Source: Paraconiothyrium sp. Pb-2020 (taxonomy: Eukaryota > Ascomycota > Dothideomycetes > Pleosporales > Didymosphaeriaceae). Taken from it: 64,000 nt of DNA. Of this stretch, positions 1-10,026 are shown piece by piece. The stretch lies in the NCBI GenBank assembly GCA_022419385.1, contig JAJUBI010000002.1, positions 62,001 to 126,000 on the forward strand, read 5' to 3'. Made by a program: the position numbers and the translations under genes. How positions within the stretch are numbered: the first letter of the stretch is position 1; each line of letters opens with the position of its first letter. A model generated the notes under the pieces. It was not told the DNA's origin and did not search any database. It saw nothing but the letters and a program-made list of their open reading frames with translations.

Positions 1-295
1 TTATTGGGCAGAGATCAATGGCGTCGAGCTATAGCGTAAGAGTCGTAGCGATAGAACCATGTCGGTACTTAGGTAGCGTGGCGTTTGTGCCCCGGTAAAA
101 TCAAACATCGCGTAACCGCGGACCGGCTATTATCTACAATCTTTATACCTTGCTCATCAACCCCCCGAGGAACATACTCCCGCCCCGAAGCTAGCAATCT
201 TTACGTGCCTAATGGATGTAGAATGTACCTCGATATATTAAGCAAGATGACAGCCTCGCATGGATGGCCGTCCTCCTCCACCAGCACAAGGAACG

Positions 296-1105
296 ATGAC
301 CAGTACTACCACTTACGCCGTCTTGGGGTCTACAGGGAATTGTGGCTCCGCGAACATCGAAATCCTATCAAAGAGGCCAGACGCCCGCGTCCACGCATAC
401 TGTCGTAATCGCTCCAAGCTCCTGAAGCGGTTTCCCACTATTGGCGACAACAAGCGCGTCGAGATTTTTGAAGGGAATCTACATGATGTCGACTTGATAG
501 CCTCATGCATTCGCGGCTGTGCGGCAGTTTTCTTGTGCGTCTCGACTAACGACAACGTACCGTTCTGTCGATTGTCCGAGGATTCCGCAGCAGTCGTAAT
601 CAAAGCCCTCCGAGGTCTGAAGAAGGAGTCGGAAAGCACTGGGAAACCCGTGAAGCTACCAAAAGTCATTCTTCTATCCTCCGGCACGGTCGACGAGCGC
701 TTCTCTCGCCACGTTCCTCGCCTCCTGCTGCCGATCCTGCTCCGCTCGGCTTCATACGTCTACCAAGATCTGATCAATACGGAGAAGCTGCTCGACCAAG
801 AAAAGAGTTGGCTCACATCGGTCTACATGAAGCCAGGTGCATTGTCGGTTGACGAGCCGCGTGGCTACGCCCTCAGTCTCGATGAGCAGACCGGCCCGAC
901 GGCTTATCTGGACCTGGCGGCCGCCATGGTCGAAGTGGCCGACGATACAAGCGGACAGTATGACGGCAAGAGCGTCAGCATGGTGTGTACCAATGGGCCA
1001 GCAAAGTTTCCGTCAGGTACTCCATTGTGCATTGTCACGGGTCTTTTGAGACACTACTTCCCCTGGCTGCATCCGTATCTGCCTCTTGATACCGGCCCGC
1101 GGTGA
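296..1105 (+). CDS. NAD(P)-binding Rossmann-fold protein (NmrA/SDR-like)
   Basis: Single-exon gene of 269 codons from the ATG at 296; an in-frame ATG at 260 would add 12 residues. The N-terminus has a beta strand followed by GSTGNCG, the GxxGxxG dinucleotide-binding motif of atypical short-chain dehydrogenases. A second strand and RNRSKL follow, as expected for NADP preference. Later segments (VILLSSGTVDERF, YMKPGALSVDEP) match the central strands of the fold. There is no clear YxxxK catalytic pair, so it may be a redox sensor or an atypical reductase. It is the first gene of a compact run of small metabolic genes. Substrate unknown; fold confident, function not. Confidence 0.8.
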   Translation: MTSTTTYAVLGSTGNCGSANIEILSKRPDARVHAYCRNRSKLLKRFPTIGDNKRVEIFEGNLHDVDLIASCIRGCAAVFLCVSTNDNVPFCRLSEDSAAVVIKALRGLKKESESTGKPVKLPKVILLSSGTVDERFSRHVPRLLLPILLRSASYVYQDLINTEKLLDQEKSWLTSVYMKPGALSVDEPRGYALSLDEQTGPTAYLDLAAAMVEVADDTSGQYDGKSVSMVCTNGPAKFPSGTPLCIVTGLLRHYFPWLHPYLPLDTGPR

Positions 1106-1689
1106 GTTCTAGCTAAAGAGGTTACGGTCCAAGTGTTGGTCTACCTGGGAAGAACGAGCGTATACGACTCCATCTCGGATGCGAAAGAACGTATTTAGAA
1201 TTTGGGACAAAGAATAGAATTACATTCATCTTTGAAATAACTTTGCCTGTTACGCTGAGTTCACGATCATATACAGCGTTCTTGCACGTATACAGAAATA
1301 GTTGCATGCAGAGTTTTGGCTGCCACATACCATAAGGTGCAATATTTACCTCACGCCCTCTAACTCAAAAAATTGCGCCATTTGGCGCAACATGAAAATC
1401 ATGTACTACACAACGAGTAAAGCGAAAGTGCAGCTCATGTGACTTTACACTGCCGTAAGCCAAGGTAAAATACTTCGCCTGAGGAATCGGGTCGGGGAGT
1501 AGTTAGTAGCTTCAAAGAATCCACCGATGGACGCGAGTGCCCGAAGAGGCAAGTGTACTTCTTTCGGCACTATCCAATGCTTACATTTCCTCAGGCTGAA
1601 CCACATTATTAATAAGCGTTTTCGCAGCAGCCTTGGGAACCACAATACACCATCAACACCTCCCACCTAATTCTTGGAATTCAGCAACC
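1106..1689. other. Intergenic region
   Basis: Lies between the Rossmann protein and the RidA gene. I see no coding pattern or repeat in it; it presumably holds the 3' UTR of the first gene and the promoter of the second. Confidence 0.6.
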
Positions 1690-2215
1690 ATGCCTTCTCA
1701 GCGGAACGCAATCAACTCAGACAAAGTGTCCAAGCACGAGGCTAAATCGAGCCATGTTATCCGTGCTGGCGGACTGCTACATGTAACTGGCTGGATGGGC
1801 GATGTGCCAGAGACGGGGAAAATCATCGAGTGTGGCATTGAGGCACAAGCGGTACGTTACCTGAAAACCTCCCCTCACATACTCCGACGGTCACATGGAA
1901 AACTCCATGCTGATTGATATACCAAAAGGATCAAACATTCAAGAATATTGCTGCTTGTCTCGAAGCTGCTGGTTCCAGCATGGATAAAGTGGTGAACAGG
2001 CGACTTTACGTGATCAACATCAAGGATCTGCCTGCTATCCAGAAAGTGACCACACGTTACTTTGAAGAGCCGTACCCATGCAGCACTGCAGTGCAGGTAA
2101 GTCGAAGTTCTATTACAAGATAGCATATGAGCTGTCAACTAACTGTGCCTTGTAGATAAGCGGACTGGCGAAACCAGGCGCGTTACTTGAAATTGAGGTT
2201 GTTGCTGAGGCGTAA
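1690..2215 (+). CDS. RidA/YjgF/YER057c family enamine/imine deaminase
   Basis: Three exons: 1690-1851, 1929-2096 and 2156-2215, with 77- and 59-nt GT-AG introns. They join in frame to 129 residues, the usual length of RidA proteins. Family hallmarks are visible: HVIRAGGLLHVTG near the N-terminus, QTFKNIAACLEAAGS in the middle, and the C-terminal block PCSTAVQ..GLAKPGALLEIE, which normally lines the active site of the trimer. RidA hydrolyses reactive enamines and imines made by PLP enzymes such as threonine dehydratase. The usual catalytic Arg of the IPYSPAVRAG-type motif is not obvious, so this may be a divergent member. All exon phases agree and there is no internal stop. Confidence 0.9.
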
Positions 2216-2781
2216 ATAGGGAGTCTTTTGTGATCATCTTACACAGTATTTGTTGTCGCACTTGTGTAAAATCTCAATATGTTTACCACCTTAGGCCTAG
2301 CCTCATATATTACCCAGCTAGATAGTTATGTAGACAGACAAGCGAGCTCTTCGAAGCTAGGTATGTCTCCATCCATCCATCAGACAAAAGACTCAATCCA
2401 TCTTCTCATTAAGCTCTCGTAAGCAGAAGAAGAAACGGACGCCTAGGGCCCCGATCACCAAAGGCGGGGTAGCTGTGCGGGGTGTCTCCTTACGGGATAA
2501 TACTTGGTACTACCTGATCATTCGCCCGACCAAGGGATTCGCAAAGTTATACAACAACCCGATGACAGTGGGGTCGATACTAGCTTGATTTGAAAGTCGC
2601 GTATTCGGGCTTTTGCTGAGAAATGCCCCCCATATATGAACTCCATCTTCAACGCCTAGTAAGCTTCTTTTAAGGCTGTGCATACTGGATTTGGAAGTGC
2701 TAGACTTCATTTCCCTTCTACAGCTTCACAAAAGAATACTACAAATCTATCATTCACTGCTATTACATGCGACTTTTACAA
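2216..2781. other. Intergenic region
   Basis: Between the RidA gene and the glutathione S-transferase gene. No convincing ORF or repeat. An in-frame ATG at 2767, 15 nt upstream of the chosen GST start, is a possible alternative initiator. Confidence 0.5.
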
Positions 2782-3707
2782 ATGGCCGCCTCCACTCCAA
2801 AGATCAAATTATACACCAATTATGTCTGTCCTTGTAAGTAGCATACCTAACTAACAGCCTCTGAGCAAACCTCTCCCTTCGCAAGACCTCGACTAACATT
2901 CCAACCCACAGGGGCCTACCGCGCACACATTGCCCTCGCCGAACTCGCCCTCCCCTACGACGAAGAAATAATCGACCTCAACACGCCCAGCCCAGCCTCG
3001 TACCTGAAAATCAACCCGCGCGGCCAAGTCCCCGCCATGACCATCGACAACAAAACCATTACCGAATCCGCAATCGTCGCGACCTATCTCGCCGACCGAT
3101 TCCCCTCGAAGCTATTGCCTGCTTCGTCGGCTCCCGAGGGCCCGCACGTGCGATCCAAGATTAATTACTTTGTCGATGCGTATTTTTCGCGGGTGCAGAG
3201 TTTCTGGGGGAAGGTGCTGGGGGCGAAGACGGATGCCGAGGAGAAGGCGGCGGCGAGTGCGTATGTGGAGGCTGTGAGTCGGGAGGTGGAGCCGCTGTTG
3301 AGTGATGCGGGGCCGTTTTTTGGGGGGAGCGAGACGCTCACGTTGGCTGAGGTAAGTTTTTACTTGGTCATTTGTTAGAGCATGGGAGAAGGTGTTGGAG
3401 CGACAATAGCAGAGTGGAGGTACGGACTCCTCTTCTGATATGTTTTCGTCTCCTCGGTGTGTTTGGGAGAGTTGTAAACTGACGGTTGTAGGTCTTGGCC
3501 GGGTCCTGGATTCTCCGGGTGTATACCCTTCCCAAATACGGGATCGTGCCTGCTTCGATACTCGAGGATCTTGCCTCCAAGGCGCCCAATTTCGATAAGT
3601 GGGCTCGCGAAGTTATCAAGCACCCGAGCGTTCTTTGTATCTGGGATGAGGAGAAGATCGTAGAAGGGACCAGGGGCTGGATTGGCAAGATGAGAGGGAA
3701 AGTGTAG
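2782..3707 (+). CDS. Glutathione S-transferase, omega-like
   Basis: Three exons (2782-2833, 2912-3351, 3492-3707) joining in frame to 235 residues, a normal GST length. The first intron splits the Trp codon of CPWAYR, the N-terminal Cys-Pro active-site motif of omega/lambda-type GSTs. The thioredoxin-like domain follows with INPRGQVPAM and ITESAIV, the cis-Pro and glutathione-binding Glu-Ser motifs. The all-helical C-terminal domain starts around residue 90. A cytosolic enzyme that conjugates or reduces with glutathione is expected, used in xenobiotic or oxidative-stress handling. Substrate cannot be told from sequence. Confidence 0.9.
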
Positions 3708-3987
3708 AGCTTACTCCAAGAGGAACACATCTTGGTAGGACGCCCATCACCGGGAGTAAAATTGTATACTATTGATCGTTGTAAGTGAGCGGAGAAAACA
3801 AATCTCCAAAATGCCTTACTTAGGCATATTGTAGTAGTTGAGGCCTCAATGCAATGACTTTTAACCTCAGGATTCTACATGCCTGGAATCGTGAAAGCAG
3901 TGACAACCGACCATCGCAGCCCATCTTCCCAAGAAGATGCTTCCACGAATCCTTGAGCCCTAGCACACAGCACATATTGTAGTAAAA

Positions 3988-4853
3988 CTACTCCTTCTCA
4001 GTTCCTTCGGGGAACCTGCGGGCGTAGCGCAGCTTCGTAAGATCCTCCACTTCGTCAACGCGAATGCGCGAGCTGCGAATCTCCGGACGAGCCAAGATTT
4101 CTTCGTACACCTTTGAGAACTCGGTAGCACTGGAAACTCCATGCTCCTTTGCCGCTTCATCGACCTCGACACGGAATCCGAGCAAGACCTCGTTGACGCG
4201 GACATTCGACTTCCAATTGTCACGGCAAGCAGCGATGACCATAGAGAACAAAGCACCTTGCGTCATAGCTGGCACCGGATAGAGTGCTATATCACCCTGA
4301 GAACCAGTACAGATGGTCCAAGTGCTCTCTACCTTTTGCTCGAGAAGATAACCGATGGTGTCGCGGTATGCGCCTGCGAGCTCATTAGCTGCAAAACATC
4401 GATAGTAGGAGAATTTAGCTTACGGAAGTTGGCCTTGAAGCCGAGCTCGAAATTGTACTCCAGCTGCTCGTCGCTAATCTCGGGGAGTTGGGTATCGGTG
4501 TATTCGCCACCAACTAGATGACGTTATCAGAAGAGAAACGCAAGGATAGACAATGATTGCAGGCTTCATTGAAACTTACCGCTGGACCAGACATGCTGGA
4601 ACGCTGGGAGCTTGCCAGCCCGAACTTGCTCGACAACGCCCTTGATGCCTCCTTTTGAAGCTACATCAGCAAAGGCGAACGTGATCCCCTTGGAAGTCCC
4701 AGCGTTCTTGATGAGCTTGTCGCCCGAATTCTGGTTACGGACAACAGCCAGGACGTTGCGCTTGGTGCGTAGGGCAGCGCTGACAGCGGAGGTGCCGATG
4801 TTGCCAGTAGATCCAACAACGAGAATGGTCTCCATGGCGGCTTTGAGGGACAT
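3988..4853 (-). CDS. NmrA-like NAD(P)-binding reductase
   Basis: Three exons on the minus strand: 4853-4580, 4513-4424 and 4388-3988. They join in frame to 254 residues. An alternative ATG at 4835 starts directly at METILVVG. The N-terminus carries GSTGNIG, the NmrA-type dinucleotide-binding motif, and NVLAVVRN, the second strand. NmrA-like proteins are NADP sensors or reductases acting on small aromatic or quinone substrates. The C-terminal third (NEVLLGFRVEVDEAAK, EEILARPEIRSSR) is a helical substrate-side region seen in fungal members. It converges with the GST gene. Confidence 0.85.
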
Positions 4854-5322
4854 TCAGTCTACTTGAGAGTGTGTAAAGGGAGTGAGAGGTGTAGAAGGCG
4901 GTGGTTTGCAGTTGTTGTGGTCGCCGATTGTTATGTGTAAGGCGCGAGGTTACAGGCGCTAGCCCGTTTGCGGTCTAGGGTGTCTCGCGTTCAAAGAGGC
5001 CGACTGATTTGAAATCAAGGCTGCCCGTCGGTGGGTTTCGAATCACAAAGCGACGTAAGCTCCCGTCGACCCATCTTTGTGCAGCGTTGCGGCCTCTGGG
5101 CGCACCGGTGGACTGGCTCATGTGTCGGTGGGAAGATCGACATGCGCAACATGGTAAGCCAGGCTAGGTGGTGAGTGGGGCCGGTGGAATGAACTAATTC
5201 TAGAGCTATCAACAATTTTGCGTTAGCACAGCCGCATCTGCATTACATTAGTCTGGACTACATGTCGGTGACATCATCCGTGGCTCGCTGACGTTCGTTC
5301 TGAAGATGCAACACACACCTGA
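4854..5322. other. Intergenic region and probable 5' end of the LINE
   Basis: Separates the NmrA-like gene from the first open frame of the retrotransposon. The right part is probably 5' UTR of the element, but I see no target-site duplication that would fix its edge. A B-box-like string near 5031 is discussed among rejected items. Confidence 0.4.
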
Positions 5323-6393
5323 TCTGGGCGCCATCTGCGATGCGCTCAGCGTCGCACAACCGAGGCGAAAGCCACAGCAGAACACACGGCGCAGGCCCTC
5401 GACGCGATCAAGAACGAGCTTAAAAACACCGCGGAGGTTGTGCAACAATCCGCAGCAAACATACAGCAGAATGGCAACACAGCAGAGGAAGCGAGGGCGG
5501 CGGCCAAGGAGGCTACAGAGGTGGGTAAGGCGACACTGGAGATGACGCGAGAGATCAGGAACAAGAGGCCACAAGAGCAGGCGAATGCACCTCTAAGCTA
5601 TGCTGCGGCGGCAGCTAGGGGCCTTCCACTAGCAGCTACATACAATGCACAAAGTGTCAAACAGCCATCTGCGCAGACGCAGCGTGAGGTCATCATGAAC
5701 ATCAGAGACCCGCTCACCGTACAGAGTCTGAGGGCCATGAACCCTATGAATCTCAACCTGCATGTCCAGCGTGCTCTCGCGCAAAGCGGCAATGAAAACA
5801 TAGCAAACGTGAAGATTGTCTCATCTAACCAGCTGAAGAGCGGAGACTTGACCATCAAGACAGCAAGCAGCAATGAAGTTGAGGCGCTACGACAGTTCGC
5901 GGACGACTGGGACTGCCCATCTAGGACTGGAGAAAGCGTGTCCAGAAAGTGTGCAGCATGCCGTGGCGAATACGAAGCGTGGAGCCGCCAATGCCCAACC
6001 AGAAAGGATGAGATAGCCAAGGCAAGGGCCGCGTACGAGATGCGGTCGCGCTACCATCACGTTTCGCAAACGGCCAGACAAAACGCGCAGCTTGATATAC
6101 CGACATCTACAATCCGAAGGAGAAGGCCCAGCCAACCGGCTGCGGCTTCGCAACCGACGCAGCCCACGAGAAACCGTTCGCAAACCGCACGAGGACAGAA
6201 GAGGACCAATGCCGGAACCAATGTCGACACGACGGATCAGGAAATCCCATCGACACAAGTAAGCGCGAGCCAGAGGCCGCATCGACAGATCATACCCAGC
6301 AGACGAGCTCTGGAAGCGACTGGCAACAGCGCCCGTGCGACACACAACCACAGCAGCTATCATATGGAGATCGACTCCGATAACGATGCATGA
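5323..6393 (+). CDS. LINE ORF1, gag-like nucleic-acid-binding protein
   Basis: Open frame after a stop at 5320. There is no ATG early in the frame, so the start is uncertain. The first 70 or so residues are Ala/Glu/Lys/Gln-rich with coiled-coil character. The middle has a domain with MNLNLHVQRAL and VKIVSSNQLKSGDL, the pattern of LINE ORF1 RNA-binding regions. A C2HC-type remnant follows (CAACRGEYEAWSRQCP), which deviates from a canonical CCHC knuckle. The C-terminus is Arg/Gln/Thr-rich and basic. It should coat element RNA for retrotransposition. Its TGA overlaps the ORF2 start as ATGA. Confidence 0.7.
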   Translation, partial: SGRHLRCAQRRTTEAKATAEHTAQALDAIKNELKNTAEVVQQSAANIQQNGNTAEEARAAAKEATEVGKATLEMTREIRNKRPQEQANAPLSYAAAAARGLPLAATYNAQSVKQPSAQTQREVIMNIRDPLTVQSLRAMNPMNLNLHVQRALAQSGNENIANVKIVSSNQLKSGDLTIKTASSNEVEALRQFADDWDCPSRTGESVSRKCAACRGEYEAWSRQCPTRKDEIAKARAAYEMRSRYHHVSQTARQNAQLDIPTSTIRRRRPSQPAAASQPTQPTRNRSQTARGQKRTNAGTNVDTTDQEIPSTQVSASQRPHRQIIPSRRALEATGNSARATHNHSSYHMEIDSDNDA

Positions 6394-7472
6394 ATAGCCA
6401 CACCACACTAAGCATACTACAGTACAACGCACACAAGTCAAGGGACATGGTCATGGCGAGCATGATGCGCGACCCTAGGATCCACGAGTACGACATCCTA
6501 GCTATCCAGGAACTATGGAGGAACCCTTTCGTGGCGACAACACATCACCCAGCGAAAAGTGTGTTTCATCTCTGCTACCCAGCAGAAGAGGAGGCAGGGC
6601 CCGCCCGAGTATGCTTCTTCTCCAACAAAAGACTAGACCACAAAAAGTGGCAGTTCAAGGAGCACAGCAGAAACATTTGCTCGCTCATAATGGAGTTCGT
6701 TGATAATCAACTAGGGAGACAAAACATTACCATACATAACGTCTACAATCCGGCTAGACGCACCGAAAGCGATAGCACAGTACTGACAGACGTCTGCACA
6801 GTACTGCGCACCAATCAGTCCAATGAGCAGATTCTGCTTGGCGACTTCAACCTGCACCACCCCATGTGGGGAGGCGCAAACGTGAGACACACCGACCCTG
6901 AGTCTGCAGATCTGTTGGCTATCATGGAAGACTTCAATCTGGAGAGCACGCTGCCTCCTGGAACCATCACATACGAAGAAAGAATCTCACGCACCACTAT
7001 CGACCTCTGCCTGGTGACTGTAGGTCTCATCGATCGGGTGGTCAGAAGTCAGGTCGACCGAGACCTCGACCACGACTCTAACCATCTTCCCATCAGCACT
7101 GTGATGGACATGAGGGTACAACAGCTGGAAACATTGCCTAAAGGAGACTGGAAACGATTAGACGAAGGAACGTACCACGAAATGCTCAGGAGGGGCCTAC
7201 CGCCACTTCGCAGACCTGCAAATAAGACAGCGCTTGACACATACGTACAAGAGGTCGTCAAGGCCATCCAAAAGGCAATCGACCAAGCAACACCATACAC
7301 ACGTAGGGTTGGTCAGACGGGTGCAGGGCAGTGCTCGCAGAAGCGAAGAGACTCAAGAGAGCACACAGCCAACATCATACGGACGAGTCGTGGGAAGCTT
7401 ACCGCGCAGCAAGGAACCACAAAGCAAAAACGATCAAGAAGGCACTGCGAGACGCTCACAGAGAACAGGTAG
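6390..7472 (+). pseudogene. LINE ORF2, apurinic-endonuclease-like domain (frameshifted at its end)
   Basis: Starts at the ATG overlapping the ORF1 stop. APE-type endonuclease motifs occur in order: LQYNAHKS, IQELW with the metal-binding Glu, NVYNP, LLGDFNLHHPMW with the Asp-Phe-Asn signature, IDLCLVT, and SNHLPIS where the usual catalytic Asp-His is Asn-His. This domain nicks target DNA for target-primed reverse transcription. The frame is lost near 7300-7330: the true continuation (VLAEAKRLKRAHS) lies one frame over and runs to 7948. The final 50 or so residues read in this frame are therefore spurious. Confidence 0.75.
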
Positions 7473-8815
7473 AGCAGGCCGCAAAGTCGCCAGAAGCGCT
7501 GTGGACACTCGTCAAATGGGCGAAGACAAGAGGAAACGAGGACCCCGTGGTCACACCCACCCTACGACATCCAGAGACACAGGAGGAGATAGTAGACCCG
7601 AAAGCCAAAGCGGACGTGTTCCGTGAGGCCTTCTTTCCAGTGTCACCGGAAGCAGATCTGGAGGATATATGGGACGCTCAGTACGACAACCAGATAGACA
7701 TGCCACGGATCACAGAGAAGGAGGTCGGTGACGCCATATGGGCAGCGTTGCCACTCAAGGCACCTGGCCCGGATGGTATCGCCAACAAGGCCCTAGAAGC
7801 GGGAGCAACCCAGCTCGCAGCGCATCTGACGAGGATCTTCAACCAGAGCCTACATCTAGGATACTGCCCAGCCGACTTTCGCGAGTCGACCACGATCGTC
7901 TTACGCAAGCCCGGCAAAGACAACTACACGGAACCGAAGTCGTACTGACCCATCGCGTTGATGAATACTACAGGCAAAATCATGGATGCAGTCACAGCGC
8001 GGCGACTTAGCTACCTAGCCGAAACTCATCATGTCCTACCGCCGACACACATAGGCGGCAGGAAGATTCGCTCGACTGAGCACGCTCTTTATGCCGTCAC
8101 CCATAAAATATATAAGACATGGAGCCAAACCAATGGCTAGGTGGTGAGCCTGTTGCTGCTAGATATCTCCGGCGCCTTTAATAACGTCTCACACGCACGC
8201 CTGCTTCACGATCTGCGGAAAAGACGAGTAGACAAGAAAACAGTAAAGTAGATCATAAGCTTTCTTAGTAATAGGCACATAAGTATCGCAATTACCGGCT
8301 TCCAGTCAACAGCGTACCAGATTAACACAGGTATACCCTAGGGATCGCCGCTGTCACCTATCCTCTAGCTCTTCTACAATGCGGACCTAATAGATAAATG
8401 TAACAACACACCAAAAGCCATGTCTATAGGCTACATAGACGATGTTGCTATCTTGGCATAGGGCAAGACAACAGAGCAGATATGCAAGACACTAGGCCGA
8501 ATCCTTAATAAGGCACAGCGCTGGGCTAGCATACACGCATCCGTCTTCGCCCCAAATAAGTTCTAGCTCACTCACTTCACAAGATTACGCAAACGCATCA
8601 ACATTGAGACACCAATTCAAACTAAATAGGGCGAGATACAACCTAAAGCAACGTGTAAAAACCTTAGGCTAACAATAGATGTAAAGCTGCACCAGAAAGA
8701 ACATACAGAGAAGATTAGACGGAAAGCTATAAAGATAGTTAACGCGCTTAGCTGCCTTGGAGGGTCCAACTAGGGCGCCAGCCTCCTAAACCTACGGCGA
8801 ATCTACTTTAGTTGC
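7328..8815 (+). pseudogene. LINE reverse transcriptase with TAG-only nonsense mutations
   Basis: One frame can be read from about 7328 to 8815 through one TGA (7946-7948) and eight TAG codons. RT landmarks are KAPGPDGI, the fingers stretch ending at LRKPGK, PIALMNTTGKI, LLLDISGAF (first catalytic Asp), GIP*GSPLSPIL, and GYIDDVAILA carrying the YxDD box. No frameshift is needed over the last 285 codons. Every stop after 7948 is TAG, at positions where related elements would typically have CAG (Gln) or TGG (Trp). The enzyme is dead; the mutation pattern is treated in the findings. Confidence 0.85.
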
Positions 8816-10026
8816 ACTCTGGGTTGATTATCATAAAGGTCGACCGCGTGGCAACATGCTCAAAGTCGCGTCCCGAAATATCAATGCATTTTGTCCTGGC
8901 ACAAAGATCGCGCTGTTGGTGCATTGGAATACTTGCAAAACCTCTCAGGACTGTTTTAGGACAACCTATGATAATGCACCGAGAATGTCTGTAACAGGTC
9001 TCTTCCATACGTCTTGGAGAACCCATGGATATAACAGAACTTTATCCTTACCCACGTGAAGGCTCCGGGAAAGCCCTTCATCATGATAGATCTTTCCTGT
9101 CGCACTGGTATTTCACAACCACGATGCTACCGAGGCTTCAGGAGAGCATTCGACATTTCTGGATCACAGCCCCTTGTCCCCATCCCAGATGGCGAGATAA
9201 CAAAGTGGTCTTGGATGGTGTATGCATTTCAATTTTTAAGATCTTCTCAAGGTCACGGCTTCTTAGAGACAGCTTGCTCAAGAGCAAGACGCCGCATAGG
9301 CCTCGGTCGACCCAGCTTTGGCCGTTGTAAATGCGGTGAAAGCACCGCGCATATACGGTTATCCTGTTGCACAGCGAGCCATAATACTTTCGCCGCATCG
9401 CGACTCTGTCGTTTGTCTACCGCGTTTGGGGCTGATTAGGCTCTCGCGACCGACGTTGGCTTAGGGAGGAAGCGCTAGCCGCTTTTTCTGAGGCTTTTGT
9501 GCAGTTCGCGCATCAGCTATTGACGGCGGTGAGAAATATGCGAATCAGCGTACTTTGTAAAACTCTAGTACCGGCGAAGTACTCATCTCTTACAAAACCT
9601 ACGAAGGCTTGCGCGTGGGTCGAGAACCTATCTGTATCGCTGGCCAAACTCCAAGGCACGGGAGCGGGTTCTTGGCACGGCATCCTGGATGTTCGGTATT
9701 TCAGGAGCCAATAAGAACTACCGAGGTTTTACCGGGTCAGGGTCCTAAGGTCATTAATAGGTTGCAGAGCAAGACATATCGTACAACGGGCTGCGTTGGG
9801 TTGTCATGCTTCATTTGAGTTAGTACGGCATACTATGGTTCAGGCCGAGTCTCGCTGCAATTAACACAGAGGAGGTAGGAGCATTGTGTGTGCTTCGCAG
9901 CCATCGTTCGTTCATTGGCCCGGCAGCAGATCCCATAACCCCGGCCCACATTTCCATTTCGTCATCGTCTGCATCGGCAAGTATAAAGTACTTGTACTTA
10001 TACTCGCATTGATCAAGAAACTCAAC
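8816..10026. other. Degenerate sequence, possible LINE 3'-end remnant
   Basis: No intact gene. A plus-strand stretch at about 9270-9390 reads RRRIGLGR then CKCGESTAHIRLSC. This C-x-C-x5-H-x4-C spacing resembles the CCHC motif near the C-terminus of Tad-like LINE ORF2 proteins, so it may be the far 3' end of this or another element. Around 9480-9580 a short open stretch (FSEAFVQFAHQLL) is unassigned. The last 250 bases are probably the promoter of the Zn2Cys6 gene. Confidence 0.35.

Larger units (their letters stand above)
5323..8815 (+). mobile_element. Non-LTR retrotransposon (LINE), partly RIP-mutated, 3' truncated
   Basis: Order of parts: ORF1 (gag-like), ORF2 with an endonuclease domain, then reverse transcriptase. 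The RT frame can be followed to about 8815, where LINE similarity stops at a sequence normally followed by the C-terminal part of ORF2. The 5' half is open; the RT half carries one TGA and eight TAG codons. Fungal Tad/I-like LINEs have this APE-type EN-RT order. I see no poly-A tail or clear target-site duplication, so both ends are approximate. Confidence 0.85.

Noticed and set aside
4950..5050. tRNA-Ser-like string with TTGAAAT and a GGGTTTCGAATC B-box
   Set aside because: The would-be T-stem and acceptor stem do not pair, and no matching 5' half is present. At most a degraded tRNA-derived fragment.
7946..8815. TAG reassignment to Gln or Trp as explanation for the TAG-only stops
   Set aside because: The host genes here also end with TAG, so TAG is a normal stop; RIP explains the bias.
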